DNA from: JAVMKJ01 sp031732875
Lineage (GTDB): Bacteria > Pseudomonadota > Gammaproteobacteria > Competibacterales > Competibacteraceae
Assembly: GCA_031732875.1 (NCBI GenBank)
Contig: JAVMKL010000055.1
Coordinates: 1-39,294, forward strand
DNA: 39,294 nucleotides
Direction of reading: 5' to 3'
In this document: piece by piece, positions 15,870 to 25,300 of the stretch
How the letters are laid out: each line of letters starts with the position of its first letter
Numbering within the stretch: the stretch's first letter is position 1
The notes under the pieces: generated by a model
The model's input: only the letters and a program-made list of their open reading frames with translations
Databases searched by the model: none
What the model was told of the DNA's origin: nothing
Program-made: the position numbers and the translations under genes

Positions 15870-17246
15870 ATGTTTCCGTCGCTCCGCTTGCTGTTCGTCC
15901 CTCTGCTCGCCCTGTGGCTGACCGGTTGCGATTCCACCGCCGACCGGGCGGTAACCGTGGAATTCTGGGCGATGGGCCAGGAAGGCGAGCGGGTACGGGC
16001 GCTGCTGCCGGAGTTCGAGCGCCGCCATCCCGACATCCGGGTCCGGGTGCAACCGGTTCCCTGGAGTGCCGCGCACGAGAAACTGCTGACCGCCTACGCA
16101 GGCGACGCCATGCCGGACCTGTTCCAGCTCGGCAACACCTGGATTCCCGAATTCGTGGCCCTGCGCGCGGTCGAACCGCTGGACCCGCGGCTGAATGCCT
16201 GGCCGGAGGCGGCGCTGGCCGACTACTTCCCCGGCATCCTGGCCACCAACCGGCTGGACGGCCGGACCTGGGCCCTGCCCTGGTACGTGGATACCCGCCT
16301 GTTCTTCTACCGGACCGATCTGCTGGCCGCCGCCGGTTTCGCCGAACCGCCCGCCACCTGGGAAGGCTGGCTGGACGCCATGGCGCGGCTCAAGGCGCTG
16401 GCCGGGTCGGAACGCTACGCCATCCTGCTGCCGATCAACGAGTGGCAGTTGCCGGTGATTCTGGCCCTGCAGCGCGGGGCGACCCTGCTCCGCGACCGTG
16501 ATCGATACGGCGATTTCCGGAATCCCCGCTTTCGCGAGGCGTTTGTTTTTTATCTTAACCTGTTCGAGCGGGGATTGGCACCGCCGGTGGGCAATACCCA
16601 GATGGCCAATCTCTATCAGGAATTCGCCAACGGCTATTTCGCCATCTACGCCACCGGCCCTTGGAACATCGGCGAGTTCGGCCGGCGGTTGCCGGCGGCG
16701 TTGCAGGAGAAGTGGACGACCGCAGCGTTGCCGGAATTTGCCAATTTGTCCGCGGATTTCTCCCCTCTCCCAGCGGGAGAGGGGTCGGGGGTGAGGGTCG
16801 GCCTCTCGCTGGCCGGTGGCGCCAGCCTGGCGCTCAGCCGGACTTCGCCCCGGCGGGAAGCGGCCTGGAAACTGCTGGAATTCCTGGCCGAGCCGGAGCA
16901 GCAGGCGCGGTTCTATCAACTCACCGGCGACCTGCCGGGGCGACAATCGGCCTGGAACGATCCGGCGCTGGCCGGCAACCGCCACGTTCGGGCATTCCGG
17001 GACCAGTTGCAACACGTTCGGGCAACACCCCCAATTCCGGAATGGGAGCGCATCGCCAATCGCATCGCCTACTACGCCGAACTGGCGGTTCGCAAACAGA
17101 TGGGCACGGACGAGGCGCTGGCGGCGCTGGACCGGGACGTGGACCGGATTCTCGAAAAGCGCCGCTGGCTCCTGGACCGCGCGGCACGGCCCTCACCCCC
17201 CACCCCGCTCCCGGAGGGAGCGGGGAGCGAGCGATCCCGGCCGTGA
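15870..17246 (+). CDS. ABC transporter sugar-binding lipoprotein (CUT1-type)
   Basis: This 458-aa extracellular solute-binding protein (family 1) has a lipoprotein signal: a hydrophobic stretch ending LTGC, with Cys20 as the lipidation site. The mature part opens VEFWAMGQEGERVRALLPEFERRHPDIRVRV and contains DLFQLGNTWIPEF and GRTWALPWYVDTRLFFYRTDLL, typical of the MalE/UgpB cluster. It delivers an oligosaccharide or similar ligand to the two permeases encoded directly downstream (GTGA overlap with the first). A G-rich palindrome has been taken up in frame (about residues 296-310, SPLPAGEGSGVRVG), and the C-terminus is extended by another. These look like repeat insertions into surface loops. 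The ligand is not known; the neighbouring glycosidases suggest a glucan. Confidence 0.92.
   Translation: MFPSLRLLFVPLLALWLTGCDSTADRAVTVEFWAMGQEGERVRALLPEFERRHPDIRVRVQPVPWSAAHEKLLTAYAGDAMPDLFQLGNTWIPEFVALRAVEPLDPRLNAWPEAALADYFPGILATNRLDGRTWALPWYVDTRLFFYRTDLLAAAGFAEPPATWEGWLDAMARLKALAGSERYAILLPINEWQLPVILALQRGATLLRDRDRYGDFRNPRFREAFVFYLNLFERGLAPPVGNTQMANLYQEFANGYFAIYATGPWNIGEFGRRLPAALQEKWTTAALPEFANLSADFSPLPAGEGSGVRVGLSLAGGASLALSRTSPRREAAWKLLEFLAEPEQQARFYQLTGDLPGRQSAWNDPALAGNRHVRAFRDQLQHVRATPPIPEWERIANRIAYYAELAVRKQMGTDEALAALDRDVDRILEKRRWLLDRAARPSPPTPLPEGAGSERSRP
16762..16784. repeat. REP-like palindrome inside coding sequence
   Basis: CCCCTCTCCC-agc-GGGAGAGGGG, exact 10-bp arms, followed by TCGGGGGTGAGGG. 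It is translated in frame as part of the binding protein. Such palindromes are normally intergenic. Confidence 0.75.
17203..17225. repeat. REP-like palindrome at the end of the binding-protein gene
   Basis: CCCCGCTCCC-gga-GGGAGCGGGG, exact 10-bp arms, preceded by CCCTCACCCCCCA, the complement of the tail found after the 16762 copy. It is therefore the same type of repeat in inverted orientation. It encodes the last dozen residues of the binding protein. Confidence 0.75.
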
Positions 17247-18133
17247 AGGGTCCCGAACGTCACGCCGCCCTGAGCGGCTTGGCCTTTCTCGCCCCGGCGC
17301 TGCTGTTGATCGCCGTGTTCTTCTTTCTGCCGGTGCTGGCGGCGCTGCTGTTGAGCTTCACCGATTTCGACATCTACGCGCTGGGCGACCTCGACCGGCT
17401 GCGCTTCGTCGGTTTCGGCAATTATCTGCAACTGCTGGAAAGCCCCCTGTTCTGGACCGCGCTGGGCAACACCTGCTATTTCGTGGCGGTCGGCGGGCCG
17501 CTGTCGGTGGCGGTGTCGCTGGGCGCGGCGCTGCTGGTGAATTCCCGTCTGACCCGGTTTCCCGGCTTGTTTCGCACCGCGTTCTTCCTGCCGGTGGTGA
17601 CGACGCTGGTGGCGGTGGCGGTGGTATGGCGCTATCTCTACCATCCCCGTTACGGGCTGCTGAATTATGGCCTCGGCCTGCTGGGTATCGATCCCATCGA
17701 CTGGCTGGGCGACCCGGACTGGGCGATGCCGGCGATCGTGCTGATGGCGGTGTGGAAGAACTTCGGCTTCAACATGATCATCTTCATCGCGGGCCTGCAA
17801 AGCATCCCGACCCAACTTTACGAAGCGGCGCGGGTCGACGGCGCCGGCGCCTGGCGGCAGTTCCGCCATATCACCCTGCCGTTGCTGGGACCGACCTTCC
17901 TGTTCGTGGCGCTGATGACCATGATCGGCTATTTTCAGGTGTTCGCCGAGCCTTACGTGATGACCCAGGGCGGTCCGGCCAACCGCACCCTCAGCGTGGT
18001 GCTGCTGATGTACGAGGAGGGTTTCCGCTGGTGGAACATGGGCTATGCCTCGGCGGCGGCCTTCGTGCTGTTCGCGCTGATCCTGGCGGGGACCGTGCTG
18101 CAGTTCAAACTGCGGCGAGGAGGACCGTCATGA
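17243..18133 (+). CDS. ABC sugar transporter permease 1 (MalF/UgpA-like)
   Basis: This 296-aa inner-membrane protein has six predicted helices (for example LSGLAFLAPALLLIAVFFFL and TAFFLPVVTTLVAVAVVW) and the EAA loop EAARVDGAGAWRQFRHITLP that contacts the ATPase. The C-terminal VMTQGGPANRTLSVVLLMYEE is the usual end block of CUT1 permeases of the first type. It starts at GTG overlapping the upstream stop (GTGA) and ends overlapping the next permease (ATGA), so it is strictly coupled in the operon. No ATP-binding protein is encoded in this locus; a shared MsmK/UgpC-type ATPase elsewhere is probably used. Confidence 0.93.
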   Translation: MKGPERHAALSGLAFLAPALLLIAVFFFLPVLAALLLSFTDFDIYALGDLDRLRFVGFGNYLQLLESPLFWTALGNTCYFVAVGGPLSVAVSLGAALLVNSRLTRFPGLFRTAFFLPVVTTLVAVAVVWRYLYHPRYGLLNYGLGLLGIDPIDWLGDPDWAMPAIVLMAVWKNFGFNMIIFIAGLQSIPTQLYEAARVDGAGAWRQFRHITLPLLGPTFLFVALMTMIGYFQVFAEPYVMTQGGPANRTLSVVLLMYEEGFRWWNMGYASAAAFVLFALILAGTVLQFKLRRGGPS

Positions 18134-18963
18134 ATCGGCTGCTCTATCGTCTGTTCCCCACGATGCTACTGTACGGCGCGCTGGCAGTAGGGCTGGCGCT
18201 GGCGCTGGCGCCGCTGCTGTGGATGATCGCGGCTTCGCTGATGCCGCCCGGTGAGGCCAACAGCTATCCGCCGCGATTGTGGCCCAGCGCCGTCACCTTC
18301 GAGCATTACGCCGCACTGTTCTCCCGCCTCGACTTGGCCCGCTACCTGCTCAACAGCACCCTTCTGGCCGGCGCCGTCACCGCGATCTCGCTGATCGTCA
18401 ACTCGATGGCCGGCTACGCCTTCGCCAAGTTCCGCTTTCGGGGCCGCGACCGGTTGTTCCGGGGCCTGCTGGCGGCGCTGGTGATTCCGGCCCAAGTGGC
18501 GATGCTGCCGCTGTTCCTGCTGCTCAAGCAGTTTGGGCTGATCAACACCTACTGGGGCGTCGTCATCCCCGGCATGGCCAGCATCTTCGGCATCTTCCTG
18601 ATCCGCCAGTATCTGCTGGCGATTCCCGACAGCCTGCTGGACGCGGCGCGCATGGACGGCGCCGGCGAGTTCCGCATCTACCGGTCGCTGGTGTTGCCGC
18701 TGTGCCGGCCGATTCTGGTGACGCTGGCGATCTTCACCTTCATGGGCACCTGGAACGATTTCATGTGGCCGCTGATCGTGTTGACCGACAGCTCGATGTA
18801 CACCCTGCCGGTGGCGCTGGCCAACCTGCTGGGCGAACACGTCCAGGACACCGAACTGATGATGGCCGGCTCGGTGCTGACCGTGCTGCCGGTGATGCTG
18901 CTGTTCGTCGCTCTGCAGAAGTACTACATCGCCGGGATCATGCTGGGGGGGATGAAGGGATAG
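18130..18963 (+). CDS. ABC sugar transporter permease 2 (MalG/UgpE-like)
   Basis: This 277-aa inner-membrane protein has an N-terminal helix (LLYGALAVGLALALAPLLWMIAA), five further helices and the EAA-type loop DAARMDGAGEFRIYRSLVLP. GTWNDFMWPLIVL and the terminal ALQKYYIAGIMLGGMKG are hallmark ends of the second CUT1 permease. It pairs with permease 1 to form the channel. The start codon overlaps the stop of permease 1 (ATGA). The next gene, a secreted glycosidase, begins 55 bp downstream in the same direction and is probably cotranscribed. Confidence 0.93.
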   Translation: MNRLLYRLFPTMLLYGALAVGLALALAPLLWMIAASLMPPGEANSYPPRLWPSAVTFEHYAALFSRLDLARYLLNSTLLAGAVTAISLIVNSMAGYAFAKFRFRGRDRLFRGLLAALVIPAQVAMLPLFLLLKQFGLINTYWGVVIPGMASIFGIFLIRQYLLAIPDSLLDAARMDGAGEFRIYRSLVLPLCRPILVTLAIFTFMGTWNDFMWPLIVLTDSSMYTLPVALANLLGEHVQDTELMMAGSVLTVLPVMLLFVALQKYYIAGIMLGGMKG

Positions 18964-19018
18964 CGGCGAACATGCTAAAAGAAAGAACGACCCTACTCAC
19001 CAGCGAGCCACCACGCCC

Positions 19019-22000
19019 ATGTTTCGTTCGACCGTGCTATCCGGCCTGCTCACGGCGATTCTGCTCGTGACCGTGCCCCCACTCCCGGCGGCAACGCCGG
19101 AAAACCCCGCCGCGCTCCCCGCCGCCGTCCCGTCGGTCGCCTCCAGCGGGACCAGCGTCCGCAAAACCGTCGTGCTCGACGACTTCGAGGATCTCGGCGG
19201 CTGGAGCGTGACCACATCGCCCGGCGCCCGCCTGGAAATCGCCCAGGATACCGGCCACGTCGGCCGGAGCATGCGGCTGGACTTCGAGTTTCAGGACGGT
19301 GCCGGCTACGCCATCGTCCGCAAGACTTTCTCCCTGCGCCTGCCCGAAAACTTCGCCTTCCGGTTCCACGCCCGCGGCGAAGGCCCGACCGGCAACGCCG
19401 AATTCAAGCTGGTGGACCCCCGCCAAAGCGTCTGGTGGCTCAAGCGGCACGACTACACCTTCCCCCGCGAGTGGGAAGAACTCACGGTCAAAAAGCGCCA
19501 TCTCAGCCTGGCCTGGGGACCCGGCGGGGCGCTGGACGAGGTAACGGCGATCGAATTCGCCATCGCGCCGGGCACGCCGGGCAAGGGCTCGGTGTGGATC
19601 GACGACCTCACCTTCGAAGAACGCGAGGCGGTGCGGGATTACACCCTGACGCCCGCCGCCAGCGCGTCCACCGCCGCCGAGGGCCAACCTCCGGAGGCAG
19701 TGCTGGATCCGGATCTGGCGACCCGCTGGCACAGTGGAGCGCTGGCCGACGATCAATGGCTGATGCTCGACTTCCTCACCACCCGCGAGTACGGCGGTCT
19801 GATCATCGACTGGGATCCGGACGATTACGCCACCGACTACCAGACTCAGGTCTCGGACAACGGCAAGGACTGGAAAACCGTTTACACGGTGCGCGACGGT
19901 AACGGCCGGCGCGATTACATCTTCCTGCCGAACGTGGAATCGCGCTACCTGCGACTCAACCTGCAGCGCAGCAGCCGCGGCCAGGGCTACGGCATCGGCC
20001 GCCTCGCGGTCCAGTCCTACGACTTCTCCGCCACGCCCAACCGATTCTTCGAGGCCATCGCCCGTGATGCCCCGCGCGGCTACTATCCCCGCTTTTTCCA
20101 GGGCGAGCAGGGTTACTGGAGCGTGATCGGAGTCGGCGGGGACGGCAAGGAAGCCCTGCTCGGGGAGGACGGCGCGCTGGAGGTCGACAAGGCCGGCTTC
20201 ACCATCGAACCGTTCCTGTTCGCCGACGGCCGGCTGATCACCTGGGCCGACGTCGACGCCACCCAGGAACTGGCCGACGGCTATCTGCCGGTTCCGACCG
20301 TGCGCTGGCAGCATGAAAACTTCTGGCTGTCGATCACGGCTTTCGCGGCCGGCAGGCCGGGCGATTCGTCGGCGTACCTCCGCTACCGGATCGAGAATCT
20401 GAGCGCCGAGACTCGCCACGTTAGCCTGTTTCTGGCGGTGCGGCCGTTCCAGGTCAACCCGCCCTGGCAGTCGCTCAACATGACCAGCGGCGTCTCGCCG
20501 ATTCACGAACTGGACTATGCCGACCGGGTCATTCGGGTCAACGGCCACGGCAAGTCGATCGCCGTTCTGACCGCGCCCGACCGGTTCCGCGCCGCCACCT
20601 TCGATCAGGGGTCGATCATCGATTATCTGGCGGCGGGCAAGCTGCCCGACCGGACCCGCGTGGAGGATGGTTTCGGCTATGCCTCGGGCGCGCTGGAATA
20701 CGGCTGGGATCTGCGGCCCGGCGAAGTGCGCGAGGTCTACCTGCGCGTTCCATTCCACTCCGTCGAGACCGGCATGCCGGCCCCCGCCGACGCCGCCGCC
20801 GCTCAGGTAAATCGCTTGCTGGAGCAGACCCGCCGCGACTGGGAAGCGCGGCTGGACCGGGTCGGCCTGGAACTGCCGCCGGCCGCCGGCCGGCTCGCCC
20901 GGAGCATCAAGAGCAACCTGGCCTATATCCTGATCAACCGCGACGGTTCCGCCATCCAGCCCGGCTCGCGGGCCTATGCCCGGTCCTGGATCCGCGACGG
21001 CGCCCTGACCTCCGCCGCCCTGCTGGGCATGGGTTACACCCAGGAAGTGCGCGAATTCCTGCAATGGTACGCCCCCTACCAGTTTGCGGACGGCAAGGTA
21101 CCCTGCTGCGTGGACGGGCGCGGGGCCGACCCGACCCCCGAGCACGACAGTCACGGCGAGCTGATCTACACCGTGATGGAGTACTACCGCTACACCCGCG
21201 ACGTCGGCTTCCTGCGCGAAATGTGGCCGTACGTGCTCAAGGCGGTCGACTACATCGACTACCTGCGCCAGCAGCGGCTGACCGACATCTACCGAACCCC
21301 GGAACTGTGCATGTACTGCGGGCTGGTGCCGGAGTCGATCAGCCACGAAGGTTACTCCACCCAACCGCGCCATTCCTACTGGGACAACTTCTTCATCCTG
21401 CGTGGCCTGAAGGACGCCGCCGACATGGCGGCGATTCTGGGGGAGGACGGCGAGGCGGCACGGATCGCGGCGATGCGCGATGCTTTTCGCAAGGACCTGT
21501 ACGCCTCGATCCTGGAGACCATGAAGCTGCACCAGATCGACTATATTCCAGGGGCGGTCGAACTGGGCGATTTCGACCCGACGTCCACCACGGTCGCCAT
21601 CGACCCGGGCGGCGAACTGGGGCGGTTGCCGCAACCGGCGCTGGACCGCACTTTCGAGCGTTACGCCGAGTTTTTCCGCGCGCGGCGCGATGACCGGAAG
21701 TGGACCGCCTATACCCCTTACGAGTGGCGGGTGGTGGGTACCATGGTCCGGCTGGGCTTCCGCGACCGGGCGCTGGAAGCCCTGGAGTTTTTCTTCGAAG
21801 GCCAGCGGCCGGCGGCCTGGAACCAATGGGCCGAAGTGGTATGGCGCGAGCCTCGCGCCCCGCGCTTCATCGGCGACATGCCGCACACCTGGGTCGGGTC
21901 CGATTTCATCCGCTCGGCGCGCAGCCTGTTCGTTTACGAGCGCGAGGCCGACCAGGCGCTGGTCATCGGCGCCGGCATTCCCGCCGCCTGGGTGGAAAAT

Positions 22001-22255
22001 CCGGAAGGGATCGCGGTCAAGCGGATGCCGACCTGGCACGGAACCTTGAACTACCGGATGGCGATGAGCGGGCCCAGCACCCTGCGGGTGCAATTGTCCG
22101 GCGACGTGACCGTGCCACCGGGTCGCATCATCCTGCACTCGCCGCTCGACCGGCCGCTGCGGGAGGTGACGGTGGGCGGGCGACCGGCGACCACCTTCAC
22201 CGCCAGCACCTTGACGCTGGATCAGTTCCCCGCGGAGGTGGAGCTGCGTTATTAG
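19019..22255 (+). CDS. Secreted discoidin-domain six-hairpin glycosidase
   Basis: This 1078-aa protein has an N-terminal signal peptide (hydrophobic VLSGLLTAILLVTVPPL, cut probably near PAAT). The modules are a beta-sandwich beginning VVLDDFEDLGGWSV (about 50-205, CBM11/CIA30-like), an F5/8 type C (discoidin, CBM32-like) domain (about 220-340, with PPEAVLDPDLATRWHSG and a C-terminal RYLRLNL), a large beta-rich domain (about 345-615), and an (alpha/alpha)6 barrel (about 625-960) containing YARSWIRDGALTSAALL near 655 and PEHDSHGELIYTVMEYY near 709. Acidic residues in these blocks are candidate catalysts. The barrel type fits GH15/GH65/GH94-like hydrolases, but I cannot assign a family number. 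Location and export suggest it releases sugars that the ABC importer takes up. Confidence 0.8.
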   Translation: MFRSTVLSGLLTAILLVTVPPLPAATPENPAALPAAVPSVASSGTSVRKTVVLDDFEDLGGWSVTTSPGARLEIAQDTGHVGRSMRLDFEFQDGAGYAIVRKTFSLRLPENFAFRFHARGEGPTGNAEFKLVDPRQSVWWLKRHDYTFPREWEELTVKKRHLSLAWGPGGALDEVTAIEFAIAPGTPGKGSVWIDDLTFEEREAVRDYTLTPAASASTAAEGQPPEAVLDPDLATRWHSGALADDQWLMLDFLTTREYGGLIIDWDPDDYATDYQTQVSDNGKDWKTVYTVRDGNGRRDYIFLPNVESRYLRLNLQRSSRGQGYGIGRLAVQSYDFSATPNRFFEAIARDAPRGYYPRFFQGEQGYWSVIGVGGDGKEALLGEDGALEVDKAGFTIEPFLFADGRLITWADVDATQELADGYLPVPTVRWQHENFWLSITAFAAGRPGDSSAYLRYRIENLSAETRHVSLFLAVRPFQVNPPWQSLNMTSGVSPIHELDYADRVIRVNGHGKSIAVLTAPDRFRAATFDQGSIIDYLAAGKLPDRTRVEDGFGYASGALEYGWDLRPGEVREVYLRVPFHSVETGMPAPADAAAAQVNRLLEQTRRDWEARLDRVGLELPPAAGRLARSIKSNLAYILINRDGSAIQPGSRAYARSWIRDGALTSAALLGMGYTQEVREFLQWYAPYQFADGKVPCCVDGRGADPTPEHDSHGELIYTVMEYYRYTRDVGFLREMWPYVLKAVDYIDYLRQQRLTDIYRTPELCMYCGLVPESISHEGYSTQPRHSYWDNFFILRGLKDAADMAAILGEDGEAARIAAMRDAFRKDLYASILETMKLHQIDYIPGAVELGDFDPTSTTVAIDPGGELGRLPQPALDRTFERYAEFFRARRDDRKWTAYTPYEWRVVGTMVRLGFRDRALEALEFFFEGQRPAAWNQWAEVVWREPRAPRFIGDMPHTWVGSDFIRSARSLFVYEREADQALVIGAGIPAAWVENPEGIAVKRMPTWHGTLNYRMAMSGPSTLRVQLSGDVTVPPGRIILHSPLDRPLREVTVGGRPATTFTASTLTLDQFPAEVELRY

Positions 22256-22317
22256 GGGCGAGGGATGAAACCGCGCCGGGACGGCACTTCGACGCGGTAG
22301 AGCTACACTTAACAAGC

Positions 22318-22330
22318 TTAAACGGTTCAA
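22318..22330. promoter_or_regulatory. Possible LacI-type operator
   Basis: TTAAACGGTTCAA is a near-palindrome (TTnAACnGTTnAA) 20 bp before the phosphorylase ATG. LacI-family sugar regulators commonly bind sites with a central AACG/CGTT core, but no LacI-family gene is present in the window. The assignment is by sequence resemblance only. Confidence 0.25.
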
Positions 22331-22349
22331 ACACGCCGGAGATTGTTCC

Positions 22350-25300
22350 ATGCATGCCGACCTCATCCAGCACGCCCGGTCCGTCGGTGGATACGTGCTC
22401 GCCAGCGGCCGCTACGCGACCTTTCTGACCGCCGCCGGCACCGGCTATTCGGCGTGGGGCGATCTGGCGCTGACCCGCTGGAATGCCGACCCGATCGAGG
22501 ACGGCGACGGGTTTTTCCTGTATCTGCGCGACCTCGACAGCGGCGCGTTCTGGTCGCTGGGCCATCAGCCGGTGCCGAAACCGGCGGAACGCCAGGAAAT
22601 CCGATTCCAGACCGGCATCGCGGAGTCATGCCGGCTGGACGACGGCATCGAGGCCCGGCTGGAGATCTGCGTCGCTCCGGACGCCGATCTGGAGCTGCGG
22701 CGGGTGACGCTGCGCAACCTCGGCGACCGTCCCCGGCGGATCGAAGCGACCAGCTATGCCGAGGTGGTCCTGAACATCTGGGCTGCCGACGCCGCGCACC
22801 CGGCGTTTTCCAAGCTGTTCGTCCAGACCGAGTGGGTGGCGGAACACCGGGCGCTGCTGGCCCGGCGGCGGCCGCGCGCTCCAGGGGAACCGGTCTGTTG
22901 GCTGGTTCACGCGCTGGCCGGCGATACCCTTTCCCCGGCTTTCCTCCTCGAACCACAATACGAAACCGACCGCGCCCGCTTCATCGGGCGGGGTTATTCG
23001 CTCGCCGCGCCGCGGGCGCTGGTGGAATCCGAACCGCTGTCCGGCACCACCGGCAACGTATTGGACCCGATCGTCAGCCTGCGACGGACGGTGGAATTGC
23101 CGGCTGGCGGCGAGGCGCGGGTGACCTTCCTGCTCGGCGCGGCCCAGGAACGGGGGGCGGCGCTGAAACTGGCGGCGGATCACGCGGCGGTGGCGCGGGT
23201 CGAGGCGGCGTTCCAGGCGGCGGCTGGTCACCCTGCCGACATGGCGCCCTTTCGTTCCCTCTCCCCTCCTCCCCACCGCCCCGGCGGGGAAAAGTGCCCA
23301 GCCGGTCGTTCCACCGCAACGCCCTCCTCCCGGGCTGGAGAGAGTCAAAATGGGGAAAAAGCGTCGGACGCGGAACCGCTCCAGTTCTGGAACGGCCACG
23401 GCGGCTTCAGCGCCGACGGCAGCGAGTATGTCATCCGGTTGGAACCAGACGCCGCCGGCCGGCTGCGACTGCCGCCGCAACCCTGGACCAACGTCGTCGC
23501 CAATCCCCAGTTCGGCTTTATCGCCAGCGAGACCGGAGCCGGCTGCACCTGGAGCCGGAACAGCCGCGAGAACCGCCTGACCCCCTGGTACAACGATCCG
23601 GTGCTCGATCCACACGGCGAGGCGCTGTACCTGCGCGACGAGGAGGATGGCACCTTCTGGTCCCTGCCGCCCGGTCCGATTCCCCAACCGGTGCCCTACG
23701 AGATCCGTCACGGTTTCGGCTACAGCCGCTACCGCCACGCCAGCCGGGAATTGGAACAGGAGGTCTGGCTGTTCGTGCCGCGCGAGGACCCGGTCAAGTT
23801 CGCCCTGATCCGCCTGCGCAACCCGGGCGACCGGCCGCGTCGGCTGTCGCTGTTCGTCTATGCCCGACTGGTGCTGGGCGTGTTGCCGAACGACCAGGCG
23901 GGGGAGATCGTCGTCGAGCAGGATGGAACCACCGGCGCCCTGCTGGCCGTCAACCGCAACCGGGAATTCGCCGGGCGGATCGCCTTCGCCGCCGTATCGC
24001 CCACCGATACCGTACCCGTTCACATCACGGGCGATCGCGCCACTTTCATCGGCCTGCACGGCAGCCCCGCCCGGCCGGCGGCGCTGTCCCGCGACCGGAA
24101 ACTGGACGGCCGGCTGGGCGTCGGTCTCGATCCGTGCTTCGCGCTGCAGGTGACGATTCAACTGGAACCGGGCACCACCGCGGAACGCGCCTTTTTCATC
24201 GGCGAAGCCGACAGCCAGGACGAGGTCCGCCGGCTGATCGGCCGCTACAGCGAGCACGGAGCGGTCGCCGCGGCGCTGGCCGAGGTTCGGGAATTCTGGC
24301 GCGACTGGCTGTCCGCCGTGCGGATCCGGACGCCAGCGCCGGCGCTCGATTTCATGGTCAACGGCTGGCTGGCCTATCAGACCCTGAGTTGCCGGCTGTG
24401 GGGACGCTCGGCGTTTTACCAGTCGGGGGGGGCGTTCGGCTTTCGCGACCAGTTGCAGGACGCCGCCGCGCTGCTGTACCACGAGCCGGAACTGACCCGC
24501 CGGCAACTGCTGCTGCACGCCGCTCACCAGTTCGTCGAGGGCGACGTGCAGCACTGGTGGCACCCGCCGGCCGACCGCGGTACCCGCACCCGCTTCAGCG
24601 ACGATCTGCTGTGGTTGCCGTATCTGGCGACGTTCTACGCCCGCGCCACCGGTGACTGGAGCCTGTTCGGCGAACCGGCGCGCTTCCTCCGGGCCCGGCC
24701 GCTCGAACCGGGCGAAGACGAAGCGTTCCTGACCCCGGAGGATTCGGGCGAGACCGCAAGCCTGTACGAACACTGCTGCCGGGCGCTGGATCGCTCGCTG
24801 ACCCACGGCCGGCACGGTCTGCCGCTGATGGGGACGGGGGACTGGAACGACGGCATGAACCGGGTCGGCCGGGAAGGGCGCGGCGAGAGCGTCTGGCTGG
24901 GCTTCTTCCTGTACGCGATCCTGGGCGAGTTCATTCCGGTGTGCGGCCAGCACGGCGACTACAACCGGGCGCGACGCTACGCGGCGTTCCGCAGCCATCT
25001 GGCCGCGGCCCTGAACGAACACGGCTGGGACGGCGAGTGGTACCGCAGGGCCTGGTACGACGACGGCGCGGTGCTGGGCTCGGCCGCCAGCGACGAATGT
25101 CAAATCGATGCTCTGGCGCAGGCTTGGGCGGTGATCTCCAGGACCGCGCCCTGGGCCCGGGCCGAATCGGCCCTGGACGCAGTCGAGCGGCACCTGATTT
25201 CGGATCGGGACGGGTTGATCCGACTGCTGGCCCCGCCGTTCGAGCACACGCCCCACGATCCCGGTTACATCAAGGGCTATGTCGCCGGGGTTCGGGAGAA

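Noticed and set aside
15792..17015. 407-codon minus-strand frame over the binding-protein gene
   Set aside because: Antisense of a lipoprotein gene with clear family motifs.
19037..22366. 1109-codon minus-strand frame opposite the secreted glycosidase
   Set aside because: Antisense shadow; the plus strand has a signal peptide and a discoidin domain, and the minus translation has no recognisable motif.
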